The notes: generated by a model not told the origin, from the letters alone. A stretch of 64,000 nt of DNA from Dipteris shenzhenensis (GCA_047967505.1 CM106540.1), one strand, 5' to 3'. Counted from the first letter of the stretch, positions 1 through 11,045 are shown. Numbers and translations are program-made.

Positions 1-1600
1 ATTCAAGGTGAGGTTGGTGAACAAGGTTTGGATTCATGTGAATGCAAGCCCATATTGCAGCGTTAATCCGAGGCCAGAAAAGCAAGTGATCAAGTATTAC
101 TTAGTGCCGTGATGCGCCTGTGCAGAGGAGATATGGATTAATGGACGGAGCCGTGGAATTTGGATGTAGCGATCAATGAAGCAAGTAAGGCATGCTTGCC
201 CTCGTCCTGATACGTGCCGCTTATGACGATTAACATTATGTTCTTCGCACCACTGTCTCCAGATCCTTCTTGGGGCTCACTCATTCAAGCTCGATCATTA
301 CCACATGATCACCAAACAAAAGTTGTGTGATTTCACCAAACAAAAAGCAGCTGCTGAGACGATTCATCGTCATGATCGATTCATGAGCATCTAGCAAAAC
401 AAAATCTATATTATTATTATTATCATCAGAACAAGAAAGAAAGAAGCGATGAAATGGGAATGAATTGCGTGATCGTCTCCACCGTCTGATGAGCTGCCGG
501 GAGCTCGGGAAGACATTTAATGGGTCATCCCAGGAAAATGAAAAGCTTACTCGAGCCGCTGCACTTGCCGTAGGAATGGCATCCCCTAACGAGTGAAGGT
601 CCCAATTGTGTGGGTGAGTGTGAAAGACACCGTAGAGAGGGCTCTGCTTGTCCCGTTACAACTCTGAGATATAAAAGCGTTGTATAGCTATCCTTATGCA
701 TATAAAAATTATGTACTCTCGACGTGCACTTGTTCTCTTTCTTGATTTTGAAGAACCAAGAGGAGAAAGAAGACAAATCGTAGAGAAGGTGATCGCAACC
801 CATAATTTTGTATAGCCTCGAGTATGTGACCTGAAATTCACTCAATCAAAACCTGGAGATACTGTTATCCACACCCACGATTCCAATCATTCAATAGAGG
901 GAGCGCATTTTGGAGTGTAATCCCAGTACTTCCACAAATGGTTACGTAGAGTCCATCCAAATTGAAAATTGCTCAACCACAAAGGTCAAAATATTCAACG
1001 ATTGCAAGCAGCATCAATTTGGAGCTCTCGAGTCTCGACTCTGCCACGGGTCCACACCAGTTGAGTCGATGATAATTACAAGAGGTAATATGGGAAGTTC
1101 ATTGTTGTTAAAAAAAAGTGCACACTGCACACATGAGGATAAGCAATACAATAGCAGCACATGGAAACTTGTGTACAATTGGCTTCAACGTTTTCGTGAG
1201 ATATAAAAGCGTTGTATAATTTGTCCTGTATGCAGCTATACAATTGCTTCAACGTTTTCGTGCACTTCAGTAAGCGTTAACGCGCTGCCTATTTTGGTCC
1301 CTCGGGCAGTCCAATAGTCCCCTCCTTGCATAGCGTTCAAAAGACCATGTGACCTATCCCTCCAAGAGTCCAATAGCATTCCAAAGACCATTAGACCTGT
1401 ACACCAAAGCATACTTATAGACAAAAGATGAAATGGTCGAAGCAACCTTTTGTGAGTATGAAAGAAAGTATTGATACATGGTGTAGGCATAGAAGTGCAT
1501 ATTTACCACTGCAATTCCATATATCCAAGTGTATAGATACCACTGCAAGTTGATATACTATGTGCATTGGAGATGAACCTTTTTCTTTTAGGACACAAGT
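1..1600. other. no recognisable gene; short repeats
   Basis: I see no gene with recognisable domains in this stretch; the open frames are short and mutually contradictory. It holds a small (TTA)n microsatellite near 408-425 and a 22-bp perfect direct repeat, beginning TGAGATATAAAAGCG, at 666-687 and 1197-1218. A second short duplication, around CTTCAACGTTTTCGTG, lies at about 1178-1198 and 1240-1261. A degenerate copy of the palindromic GCGTTAACGCGCTG motif described at 29 kb occurs at about 1274-1291. A 5-prime non-coding exon of the gene starting at 1730 could lie here, because that exon begins with a splice acceptor, but I cannot place it. Confidence 0.5.
666..1218 (+). repeat. 22-bp direct repeat pair with TATA-like core
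   Basis: The string TGAGATATAAAAGCGTTGTA occurs at 666-685 and again at 1197-1216, extended by two more matching bases each time. The core GATATAAAAG resembles a TATA box, so the pair may be two copies of a small promoter-bearing repeat or simply a local duplication. No coding sequence is clearly driven by either copy. Confidence 0.45.
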
Positions 1601-1729
1601 GGGTGAATGTTCCCTAAACTGGAAATCAATTGCATTGGTAGATACATGTATTTGTTTTTAGTTTTGGTTTTTATTGAAAAGGTTTTGAGAACTATGATTG
1701 GAAAAATGCCGTGTTTTTTGTCTTTTCAG

Positions 1730-4349
1730 GATGACAGGAAAAAAAGGCAGAAAAGTTCAAGTGGCACATTCTACAAAGGTGACAAGAGGAACAAAAGTAG
1801 ATCACAATGTTGAATCATCAGTAGGTGGAACAGAAGAGCAAGAAAGTGTGGTGGGTCTAGAGGTTGAAGTATCATCAACTCAAAGAGATGAAGGTCCAAG
1901 AGTAGAAGAGGATGAGTTGGATGATAGTGAAGTTCAGGTGGAAGGAGGAGGTGATGTGATTGGCAAATGTAGGATGCTTGATTCAGATCAGTGTCCTCGC
2001 ATTCCCTTGTGTAGGTTGATACCTTATGCAAGAGTGAGAGGACTTCGTGATGATGTATCTTCACTCAAAAGTACATTTCAAGTAGAGGGCTATCTCCCAG
2101 AGAAAGGGTCTTTCATTGTATCTGTCTGCAAGAGTGATGGAGAGGAGATAGTTGTGACAGATGATATGAGGAAGAGTTGGTCTCCCACCTGGAGAGAGGT
2201 GGATGGGGAGTTTGAGAAAGATGTGATGTCTAACACTGACTTTCATTTTATGTCACAAAAGATGTTATTTGTTTGGGAGGGCAATCATAGGACCACTGCA
2301 TGGATGAGTGTTATCAAGGAAATCTTTCCTACAAACAAGAAAAGACATGTACGAGTGGTATGCACAATAATTGACCCAAGGAAAATTAGTGAGATTTCTC
2401 TCTTGGCAGGGCTACAACGAATGAATTCGTAAGTACATGGACTCTTTGAATCTTCTCCACATTTGTGTTTTATGCTACTTTGCATTTATTGATTGGGTTG
2501 TGTACTTTGCTGTTTGTTTTCTAGCATGAATGAACATGCCATTATCAAACCCAGTCTAAGGGACATACTCATAAATGCACACAACATTTGTGAGTGTGAC
2601 TCTATGGTGTTTATGAGAACATGAGATCAAATCAATAGAGAATTGGAGGGCTCAAGAGAGTAAAGGGAAGAAGCCATGGTTTCCATTGACAAGAGGTTAT
2701 TTGGCAAGGCTTGTCTTCCAGGTAGAATGTTGCATTTGTATTGATGCTTAGATCTTTATCACTCCTTTGCTTTCTCTAAGTGGAACTTATGTATGTAGGT
2801 TGAGTACAATACAGAGCTTAAAAAAGCAATGGACAAAATATCTACAAAGCTACCTTTAGATCAAATGGGAGAGGCAGAAGGAAAGCAGCGTACCATAATT
2901 CAAAAGAGAATTGCTGATAGGATGGGAAAGGTGTGAATTGAATTTTCTATACTTTGTTGCATATAATTTTGAAGTTAAGTGACTGACATGTCATCTTTGG
3001 CTAGGTGTTGAATTGTATAGATCTTGGTCTTGGAGAGGCTTGGTTGGAAAAGTTGTTTGCCTTGCGCTTTGATGGTATGGACTCTTGCGTGACATTGGAG
3101 AAGCTCCAACTCATTGCAAAGTCTGATTTGAGATTAGAAAAAAAATATATTTTCCTTTCTTTGTTAGAAGCCACTAAACCTATGCGGGACATGTACTTCA
3201 TGCCTGTGGGCGACCTTGAGTACAGAGGGTGTGTTTCTTCTACCAATACAAATCATCTTTCATGGTGTTTGTTTGTTTCTTGCCAATGGCATGACTCTTA
3301 TTTTTTTATTATAAAATTGCATCAACTTTTACTTTTTAGGTGGATTAGTAGAGATATTTTTGGAGAAGGTGGAGAGACAGTCATTGAAAGTGCTTGAAGA
3401 TTTGAGGGTGATCACAAATGTCTCCTCGTTAGTTCATGTGGTTTCCAGATGCAATCTTCAGTATTAGCTCTAATACGTAGAGCAAAGAAGAATCCAACAG
3501 TTTTTTGGGAGGAGAGCTTTCCATTTTTCCAACAGCTTTTGATTGATCCACGTGAAGATGTCTGGACTCATCACATACCTCCCTCTTCAAGGACAATCGT
3601 GCCGATGTCTTCTCAGCTAGCATGAGGTGGACTAGAGAGGAGTAGTTTTTTTGTAGGTTGCATTATGTCTCTTCTCTATGTTCCTGGAGGGCTGGTTCTA
3701 GAGATGGGTTGTGGTACAGCCCCTCTTATGCGTGCTTGTCAGGCCATTGGTAGGCCTTGTTTTTCATTTGATTCAGACAACGGTATTGTGGCTAGCATTG
3801 TTGAGCCACTTGTGGCAGATCATTCTGGAAAATGGATCAGGTCAGAGCATGATGGAGAGGGGGAAGAAGAGAGAGTGGAACCTGTCACAAACCCCTTTGA
3901 TGAGTAGTATGCTACTAGCCCTGAGTTTTTTTGTTATATATTTTGAATGCTAAAATTGAGGACTTTGAAAGTGTTATTTAGCATCTTTATAATATGGTAG
4001 ATAGTGAAGATTTACGGGTGCCTTTGAATCAAGAAAGTACAAATTTTGATGCTTTGGATAGTGTTTGTATGGCCTTGATCTAGCAATTGATTTTTTCTGC
4101 TTTTTGTTGGTAGCGAATTGTCTTTTGTATTACACATAAGGATGGCAAGTTCTTCTTATTGGAAATTATTTTCATTGTTCCACTTTGACTTACTTTCCTT
4201 TGAAATGTATCTTTTGTTGTAGTTTGTTACCATGCTATGCAGAAAAAATGGCAAGATTCATGACAGCCGACAAGAGATATGATGAGTGCCAATTAGATAA
4301 ACCACATGCGCGCAACTACTTTCTTGATGATGAATGTCAGGGGGATTAG
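1730..4349 (+). pseudogene. ParB-like/DNA methyltransferase-like fusion gene, copy A (broken, internally deleted)
   Basis: Multi-exon gene relic. Coding exons read from GT..AG borders are 1731-2428 (splice acceptor just before the ATG at 1731), 2525-2721, 2799-2930, 3005-3228, 3340-about 3418, then about 3454-3907 and 4223-4349. Exon 1 encodes an acidic N-terminus followed by a ParB/sulfiredoxin-like block containing FVWEGNHRTTAWM (GNHR near residue 184). The last large exon has GLVLEMGCGTAPLMRAC followed by GRPCFSFDSD, which resembles motif I (FxGxG) of N4/N6 DNA methyltransferases with motif I placed C-terminally. Copy B at 24142-27948 shows the same exons and intron phases. Copy A is dead. 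Exon 2 is 11 bases shorter than in B and shifts frame to a TGA, exon 5 has a 1-base shift, and the exons carrying the motif IV region are deleted between about 3418 and 3454. A CGA-to-TGA-like stop lies at about 3622. The function of an intact relative is unknown; DNA binding or modification is an inference. Confidence 0.72.
2262..2300 (+). other. ParB/Srx-like signature in copy A
   Basis: The residues around 2262-2300 read MLFVWEGNHRTTAWMSV. The G-N-H-R core, flanked by hydrophobic strands and followed by a VRVVCTIIDPR strand, matches the nucleotide-binding box of the ParB N-terminal/sulfiredoxin superfamily (GxxR). In copy B the glycine is glutamate (WEENHR). This is motif reading by eye; a profile search against ParBc/Srx models would decide. 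Confidence 0.6.
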
Positions 4350-4599
4350 AATATGGTTTAAAACACCATTTTGTTCATAGACTGATAATTGTTGTGGTGA
4401 ACCATGGACACATTTGGAAAGTTTTGGTCTAGTGCATTTTGCAGGTGAAGTGGTATTTCAATAGTCATCTATGTTATGAGTTTGGTAATTAGTTTATGTT
4501 CTTCAAGTGAAAGATAGGGTGGATTGTAAGTCTGATTATTGGTATGCTTATTATGACAACATCTTGCTATAGTAAGTTTGGTTTCAACTTTGTTCTCAT

Positions 4600-4680
4600 C
4601 GGAGGAATTGTAAAAAAACTTGCTCGCTTCATTGGGCCCGCTCGCTTTTTCTCGCTCGCTCTATTGACTACCTCATTATG
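4600..4680. repeat. GCTCGC-rich dispersed repeat end
   Basis: Bases 4620-4676 contain CTTGCTCGCTTCATTGGGCC followed by CGCTCGCTTTTTCTCGCTCG. An inverted, diverged counterpart lies at about 21150-21215 (GTCGATAGAGCAAGCGAGAG and AAAGCGAGCGGGCCC). The block sits exactly at the edge of the gypsy relic and could be the terminus of a small repeat that interrupted it. I cannot assign a class. Confidence 0.3.
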
Positions 4681-5635
4681 TTGTGGAGTCTGTTGTTGGA
4701 ACAAAGGCTTGAGTATAGTATCAATACTTTGTGGAGCCAAGTCATGGGTTGGGTCTTGAGCTTGTTTCTCAGCGAGCTTCTTTTATTTGAGGCTTGGGAG
4801 TTGATGTGGAGGAGCTTGGCTGCTCATTGCTTAGCGAAGGTGAAGGCACTTGTGCTTTCTTTTTAAGAAGACGCTTTGGTTAGATTGGAATGTTAGAGTC
4901 CTTGGTGGCCTCTTTCTGTTGGCATGTAATTACATTTACAATTTATGATATTACACTTATCGGACCCAGACTTTGATGGTCCACCCCAATGATGCCGATT
5001 GGGACGTCAAGCTTAACCTCTATTTGTTCTAGGACATTATTTTTCATGGGACAATCCATACAGGCATGTCCTATGCCACAATCTCTACAGAGTCATTGGA
5101 AAGTAGCTAGGCTACCATGATGAGGGCACTCTATGATTCGGTGATTTTTGCCACAACTGTAGCACTTGATTGGTGCTCGATATGTGTTTGGATGTACTTG
5201 ATTTGCATAAACTAGTATTAGACCCTCTACACCTTCTACATAGTACACTAGGTACTCTACTTCATACTCAAATGGCGAGTCTACTTCCTCGGCTTGTATT
5301 TGATGTATTGGAACTACCTGAGGAGCTGGATTTGGTGCTCTTGGATATGGTCATGGATTCAGATTCCTGAGTAATTGTGGGACTTGTGTCCGAATGGGAA
5401 CAAGATTTAGCCTCGAAGCTAGGGGTGCTTGTGCAAGTGCCAGTTGCCTATACACTTGCATGGGTGCCACTTGGTATTGTTGAGGTTGAGGCGGGTTGTT
5501 GCACATGTTGAAGATGCAACTGTTCTCATCATGGCCACCGCCGATGATGCAGATATGGCACCACAACCTTAGTGGTGGATTTTCTTGTGTAGTGATCCTG
5601 GCTCAGGACCGGGTACTCATTTGCTGTATGATTTT
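4677..5635 (-). mobile_element. Ty3/gypsy relic, gag 3-prime part (G3 family)
   Basis: Read on the minus strand, this segment is a diverged copy of the G3 gag region found at about 59040-60080. It shares the zinc-knuckle block WCHICIIGGGHDENSCIF, the Pro/Gln-rich stretch after it, and the sequence running towards the protease. It is joined directly at about 5635 to a copia integrase, without the upstream half of gag. The LTR of the same gypsy family lies at 8329-9250 in the same orientation, so the two are probably parts of one element split by the copia insertion with loss of sequence. It is not functional: the frame is broken and protease, RT and integrase are missing. Confidence 0.7.
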
Positions 5636-5912
5636 TTTCAACCATAGCTTTAAAAGCTTTGAAATGCCCACACACTTCACTTTTCTTTTTCATAAAATAC
5701 ACCCAAACTTTTCTGCTGTAGTCATCAATAAAAGTGACAAAATAATGATAGCCTCCAATAGATGCAGCTTTAGTAGTCGACACATCAGAGTGGATTAATT
5801 CCAATGGCCTTTTACTCTCTTGAACATGTCTAGGAAATGGTTTCCTTGCCTCTTTTCCAAATTGACAGGCTTCACATACCTTATGCATTTCTGCAACCTT
5901 GAATTTAGGCAA
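5636..5912 (-). pseudogene. copia integrase N-terminal fragment (C1)
   Basis: The fragment starts with the Cys-containing end of the zinc-binding pre-integrase region (CEACQFGKEARKPF), then LELIHSDV and YHYFVTFIDDYSRKVWVYF, which carry the first catalytic Asp region of the rve core. It continues to AFKAMVEK and then abruptly becomes gypsy gag (NHTANEYPV). In the sister fragment at 23187-23690 integrase continues past AMVEK into the DGGGEY block. The reading frame stays open through the junction by chance, creating an integrase-gag chimera with no expected function. Confidence 0.8.
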
Positions 5913-5981
5913 TCCTGCAACAATATTTTGGGCCTACATTAATTTAAGTCGCTATACATTAACATGACCAATGTGTTTATG

Positions 5982-6575
5982 CTAAATATCAATATTTGAA
6001 ACTACACCGGTCCCATGTGCAAACATTGTTGCACTCAATTCAGGCATGTCTGCATCCAACGTAAACATCCTGCCCTTCTTCTTCCCTTTTGCTATCAAGC
6101 GAACTTTATTTTTCATATCCTCAACAAAGCATCCATGAGGATTAAATCTGACTTGCAAGCCCTGCTCAACCATTTGACCAACAGAAACCAGGTTCTTGGT
6201 AATATTCAGGACATGAAATACATCAGACAGGCATTTCTTTTTCCCATCCTGCATAGACAAAGGAATTTTACCAATCTGCACAATAGGATGTGTAGTATCA
6301 TCATCAGTCTCCATAAATCTTGGTCTTTCCATTTTCCTTGCATCCTGCATCCATTCTGCATGACCTGTCATGTGGTTTGACGCACCTGAGTCAACATACC
6401 ACACATCATTGCTTTCTTCTGCACTTGTCACCGAATTGGTCATGTGCTGCACCATAAAAAAATGCTCATTTCTGTCATCACCTTGTCTACTAGAGGATGC
6501 ATAATTGCCTTGCTGCAATTTTCCATTCATGATGTCATTCTGCTTTTTGTAGTAGTCTTTAGCGATATGACCCAT
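5982..6575 (-). pseudogene. copia zinc knuckle, aspartic protease and pre-integrase region (C1)
   Basis: Open for about 197 codons. The N-terminus holds the end of a gag zinc knuckle, but read slightly upstream it is CYYYGKMGHIAKDYY, in which two of the expected C-X2-C-X4-H-X4-C cysteines are Tyr. About 60 residues later comes VWYVDSGASNHMTGH, the copia aspartic protease active site (DSGA). The following region (FHVLNITKNLVSVGQM) is the usual gag-pre-integrase segment. The protein would process the copia polyprotein in virus-like particles. Loss of zinc ligands and broken flanking frames mark it as a relic. Confidence 0.8.
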
Positions 6576-6579
6576 TTTA

Positions 6580-7500
6580 CCATAGTAGTAGCATTCAACA
6601 TTGATGTTTGCATTTTGGCCTCTCTGCCATCCACCACAACCTCTTTGGCTCCCCTTCCTCTAAAGTTACCACGTCCTCCTCCATAGGACTAGTTTTCTTG
6701 AATTTGCTGCATATTCTAATTTCTGCCACGGCCTCCAGATCCGACCTCCTCTACCTCTGCCTCTACCTCTTCTAGCATTTGAGTAGAAGATTGTCTCTTT
6801 TCAAGTTCCTTTTGAAGAAGATGCACCACCATTTCTCTGCTCTTCAGAAATTAGAAGAGCAATCAACTCCTCAAAATCAGGAAATTTTTCATGAATGGCA
6901 ATGGATGTCCAGAATTATGCACAATCCTTTCCTAGACCATTCAATATGCATTCTTTTTTCATAAAAGTACTAGTTTTTTAAAATGTTCGACATGAAGTGT
7001 ATATTTTGTCCCTCTAATTTTGATCACAAAAACTAAATCATCATCTTTCACTGGCAACCCAATGGAAGCAAGTGCATTTGCAATCTTCTTCACCTTCACA
7101 TGGTAGTCATTGATGCTCATATTTTCTCTCTGCATATTATGCAACTCCTGCTTGAGAGTTGCATTTTCCTAGCTTGCATATTTGTGCTATACATTTTTGT
7201 CAAAGTATCCCATGCCTCCTTTGGTGTGCTTTGCATCCTGAATATGCACAATCATAGAATCTGAAATACTGATAGACAACCAATACATAACTTTTCTGGC
7301 TCTCTCATGCCATCCTTTAAATGCCTGCAACTCCTATTGATTGGGAACATTAGGAATAACTGGTTCTTGTTTAGCTCTAGTAATGAAGTCCCAATAGCAT
7401 TTTCCCTTAAGGAAATTCGTCATTCTAAACTTCGATGCTGGAAAGTTATTCTTGTCAAGCTTTTCAGTGACAATCTATGGAAGAGCATCAGATGCCATTA
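6580..7500 (-). pseudogene. copia gag (UBN2-like) relic (C1)
   Basis: Minus-strand reading gives a start region like MPSDALPQIVTEKLDKNNFP near 7500, then a WDFI motif and later the conserved region ENMSINDYHVKVKKIANALA (6959-7144). This is the gag/UBN2 capsid fold typical of copia elements. Several stops and shifts separate the pieces. The basic, Gly/Arg-rich tail before the zinc knuckle is visible near 6700-6780. Confidence 0.65.
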
Positions 7501-7949
7501 TAGAACACTGCAAAAATATTCCATCACTGCAAAAAGCATAACTTCTGCCTCACAAGGACAAATCTGCAAAACTGATGAAAGTTGTATTTGACCACACAGT
7601 CACTTCCTACTCACGATTTTGCATCAACAGGCAATAAGAATGATTCTATCACTCCTAATATCTCTGCACATAGGCATACGATGCAATTTTTATGGCAACT
7701 TTTCACTGACCTACAGAACAGTGGTCGCACAGCAAAAACAAGGCACCTTTCTGAGTGCCTATGGAAAACTTCTGCCACTAAAACGGGCCTCGAAATGGCC
7801 TCGAATCTGAGACAATGTACTCTTGCACTTTTTGGCTGTGCTACTTATAGAGATTTGCTCCCAAACTCGAGAAAGGAAAGCAACATTGATCCTCTTACCA
7901 AGACACCACGAGCTTGGTTTGCTTTCTTGAGCTCCTTACCACGAACCGA

Positions 7950-7961
7950 GCTCTGATACCA
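7950..7961 (-). other. primer-binding site (initiator Met tRNA), C1
   Basis: The minus strand reads TGGTATCAGAGC directly after the LTR end ...CTCTTCACA. This is the standard plant copia PBS complementary to the 3-prime end of initiator methionine tRNA, and it fixes the LTR boundary at 7962. Confidence 0.85.
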
Positions 7962-8300
7962 TGTGAAGAGAAAGGGAGAGAAGTAAGGAGTCTCACTTGC
8001 AACTTTCTCACATACACAATGGGGGAATACACACAAGGGTGGAGGCTAAAAATAGTTTTCCTCTTCTTAGTTGTGAAAGCCAAAAGAACTCTCTCTAACT
8101 ACAAAAGGAATAGATGAACCCTATATGTGGGTCTCAAACCAAACTCGGCTAACCTAGGTGGCATACTAACTAAGCCACTAACTAGAGTACATAAAGATAG
8201 CTATCATAGCTATTATTCATGGGCAATGTACCAACCGCATCTGCAGCTAACAAGTCAGTGACATAAATACACAATGGTCACCCTGGCATATCACGAGTGG
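7962..8300 (-). repeat. copia C1 5-prime LTR
   Basis: The LTR lies next to the PBS. On the plus strand it begins TGTGAAGAGAAAGGGAGAG. Its first roughly 150 bases are repeated with moderate divergence at 22852-23013, the LTR end of fragment C2. The distal end lies somewhere between 8292 and 8328, where similarity to the gypsy G3 LTR begins. Confidence 0.7.
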
Positions 8301-8328
8301 AGCTCGATATCTCAACAGCAAATTGGGC

Positions 8329-9250
8329 GAGATTTGCCAAGGGTATCTCTGCCACAAGTGCAGGTGTGGATGAAGTTTTGTTTGGAGGGTTAGAGTGGTG
8401 TTGTGTAGGGACCGTCATGTTAATAATGTGCCTAAGATTGTCCTACATGTGTAGGGAAAGGTGCCAGTGCAAACGGATCGTTATTCGGAGGTCACGACAT
8501 GAAGATATGAATGAATTTGTACGAAACGAGGCCTACACAGGGGCACGAATGAGCGAGTGCTAGGGATGCCAAAATGGTGTGCAATGGGCTAGAAAAATAC
8601 CCCATAGCATAGTGTTTTTGTGTGTGAAATTTGGGTTCTCAAATGGGGTTCAGTTTGGGTCCCAAACGGATGTGTTACAAGGGGTTAAAGTAGGTGTAAA
8701 ATTTGCCTTTTTGGGGGGGGGGTCCTAAGGGTGGTGTGAATGGACTTTAAGTCCAACTGAGGGGTTTGAACCAAGGTAGCCTAGTTAGATAAACTAAGCT
8801 ATTTTCTCCTAGTTATTGTAATTGGGAGATTAACCTATTTTCTCCCAGTTACTGTAGCTGGGAGGTTAACCTAACTAAGTTCACTAACTACAGTTAGTGA
8901 CTAATTGAAGGTTAGTTAAACTAACCTAACTATTAGGAACTAACTTAGGGTAAACCTAATCTAGGTTAACACTAACCTAACTTAGACTACTAACCTAACC
9001 TAGGTTAACACTAACCTAACTTGTCCTACTAACTTAACGTAGGTTAGTCCAAAGGGTAGGTTACATTAGGTTTAGGTTTTTTTTTTCTTTTTGAGAACTC
9101 AAGTGGGAGGTGGGGGCTTTCACAGTGGCGGCATGGGGGGGGTTTTGTGCTCGACGGCGACAGCGAGGGGGGTTGTGAGGGTGGTGGAAGGGAGAGGGAA
9201 GGGGGCGGGGGGGGTTTTGTGATGGTGGCAAGGGGGAGAGGGTAGAGTTG
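8329..9250 (-). repeat. G3-family gypsy LTR/leader relic
   Basis: Its reverse complement matches the region before gag of G3 (about 57180-58060). Shared features include the block around TTGCCAAGGGT near 8340, a region full of TTAGGTTAG-like and AACCTAAC-like words at 8760-9060, a poly-T/A tract at about 9070-9080 and a G-rich (C-rich on the other strand) segment at 9110-9250. In G3 the C-rich segment is about 2.4 kb; here it is only about 150 bases. Confidence 0.65.
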
Positions 9251-9640
9251 TGTGTTGCCGTCTAAGTTTATAGATGTTTTCAAGCACACTTATTCTAGCA
9301 CTCATCTCTCTCTTTAGAGTTGTGTGATGCAGGTCTAAGTTTGATATCATGCGATGTGCTCTTAAACACTTAGTCTGGCATCCCTTGATAGTTGTGTGTT
9401 GTAGTTGAAGCCTAGTGTTAGATGTAAAGTCCACAGGTAGTCAAGGTCACATGCTTATTTTTTGTGTTTTTGATTTTCTATAGTCTGTTACATAGGTTGA
9501 TCTTGAGTTGAGAGGTTATACCTAGGTCATTTTTGAAACTGCTTACATTGTTAATTGTTATGGCTTAATCAGTTTCTTATCGTACCTGGCACTGAATTCT
9601 TTTTTGAATTGTGTGTTGCAGCTTATTGCATATTAGATGG
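9240..9640 (+). repeat. degenerate tandem repeat with TTGTGTGTTGCAG words
   Basis: Related words such as AGAGTTGTGTGTTGCCGTCT (9243), AGAGTTGTGTGATGCAGGTC (9316), TAGTTGTGTGTTGTAG (9388) and ATTGTGTGTTGCAG (9607) recur about every 70-75 bases or multiples. No gene is visible in this part. Confidence 0.35.
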
Positions 9641-9936
9641 CTCACGTGGGTGAGAAGAGGAAGTTTCAACAACCTGATCTCAATAAGACTCAAAGGAAGG
9701 TGCTAAAAAATGAGAATGTACACTTCTTAATGAATGTCGATCAGGACATCATTGAGACAGCTTTCAACAATGGTGAAAGTGGTGTACAAAATTTGGTTAG
9801 GACAATGGCAGAGCATGGAGTCAGGACCTTGCATGAACGATATCTAGATGTATTTCTAGTAGAATCTATAGACCACTTCATGCACCAGGAGATTGACTTG
9901 GTCAAACAGATCAAGATATCACCTCCTGTGACATGA
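9637..9936 (+). CDS. unidentified small ORF (99 codons)
   Basis: The ORF starts MAHVGEKRKFQQPDLNKTQR and ends at a TGA at 9934. It is Lys/Glu/Gln-rich, without transmembrane or low-complexity character, and has predicted-helix-like spacing. I do not recognise the family. A Pro/His-rich region follows at 10017-10385 in other frames. It may be the first part of an interrupted transposon ORF or a fragment of a host gene. The composition (mixed charged and hydrophobic residues, an ATG in a plausible context) makes it better than random, but there is no homologue inside the window. Confidence 0.3.
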   Translation: MAHVGEKRKFQQPDLNKTQRKVLKNENVHFLMNVDQDIIETAFNNGESGVQNLVRTMAEHGVRTLHERYLDVFLVESIDHFMHQEIDLVKQIKISPPVT

Positions 9937-9937
9937 A

Positions 9938-10459
9938 GTGGGAGGGTCCCACTATAGAAGCCAGGGACACATACATCAAGAATGCATGGTGAGGTTTCAA
10001 AGGCAAAGGAGTTGCCTTGTCCTCCCTTCCATCAATGCACCCATGCCCCCAAGCACAACTACAGCCACAAGCATCAATGCACCCACGCCCCCAATCACAA
10101 GCCACATTGCACCCATTGCAACCACCACAAGCACCACTGCAGCCATGCCATGCATATGCACCAATGCATCCACCACAACCTATCTTCCCTCGTATCCCTT
10201 TTCCCCAAGTTCTTCCATACCCACAAGTAGTTGCTCCACCTGGTTCATGTCTCCCATCACATGCACGCCCACATTTTGCAACTTCTTTTGCATCTCCGTT
10301 TGTGCCTCCTACTGCACACGCAGACCAATTTCCATCTCCTTCATACTTGCTTGCACCAAGAATGCCTATCTGCATAAGCAGATAGATTTCCATATCCTTC
10401 ATTCTCGCCTACACAAGCACCACCCGCATCACATGGCCTACATGAACGTGCACCACTAG
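9938..10459 (+). other. Pro/His/Thr-rich low-complexity region
   Basis: All three plus frames are long and open here because the DNA is made of CACAA/CACCC/CCACAAGCA words. The translations are Pro/Gln/His-rich or Thr/Pro-rich. One frame (10017-10385) reads like a Pro/Gln-rich linker (HPCPQAQLQPQASMHPRPQ), which would suit a continuation of the unidentified ORF at 9637-9936 after a frameshift. I cannot tell which frame, if any, was coding. Confidence 0.3.
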
Positions 10460-10521
10460 CAAGGCCCATGTGACCCACACTACTTCAGCAATGAGATATT
10501 CCATTCACACCTAGTGCAGCT

Positions 10522-11045
10522 ATGGGCACAAGCACATGTGGAACTATCAGCATGTGCAATCTTCTTGTTGCTCCATTTGATTCACACACAATTTATGCAT
10601 GTAAGTTGTTGAAGCTTTTTGTTCCCACTGATGCATTGAAGGACAAAGCCTTGGAGGAAGCTGCTTTGTTGATGTCATACATCCGGGCATCATCCAAGCT
10701 ATAGGTCTAGTCCATGATGATAATCCAATGACAATATTTTTGTTCTGGAATGGAAATCATTTGGAAATATGGCTAACCTACCTCGAACATGAAGAAAAGC
10801 GACCATCTCTGGTGGGACAAAGAGATGATGCAAAAATGCCTACTAGAGCTCCACGAATCCATCAGCATGTATTTGATATTTTAAGTGCACTTGTTCACAC
10901 TATTCATTACATGCACCAACACAATTTCCTTGCATGGTATCATCATCCACTAGACCAATGGAGAAAATACATAGCCCCTCCCTTCCTAGCATATCTCTTT
11001 GCACTTGATAGCTTGAGCCTCGGCATGATTTATCTGATCTGCTAA
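10522..11045 (+). other. unidentified ORF fragments
   Basis: Two fragments, 10522-10704 (ending KDKALEEAALLMSYIRASSK) and 10728-11045 (with LFWNGNHLEIWLTYLEHEEK), have ordinary mixed composition and could be parts of one decayed protein downstream of 9637-10459. No domain is recognised. A frameshift or stop separates them. Confidence 0.22.

Larger units (their letters stand above)
5636..8300 (-). mobile_element. Ty1/copia element C1 (5-prime half: LTR, PBS, gag, protease, part of integrase)
   Basis: Minus-strand copia element. In order it has an LTR at about 7962-8300, a primer-binding site at 7950-7961 reading TGGTATCAGAGC (complement of initiator-Met tRNA), a gag region from about 7500 to 6580, a protease with WYVDSGASNHMTG, a pre-integrase region, and the first part of integrase. 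It stops at about 5636 where gypsy gag begins; the rest of integrase, RT, RNase H and the 3-prime LTR are absent. Gag is interrupted by stops and frameshifts, so it is dead. A second fragment of the same family at 22852-23690 keeps the missing integrase part. Confidence 0.85.

Noticed and set aside
525-1490. Short ORFs of 60-106 codons on both strands
   Set aside because: Overlapping, without domains or supporting signals.
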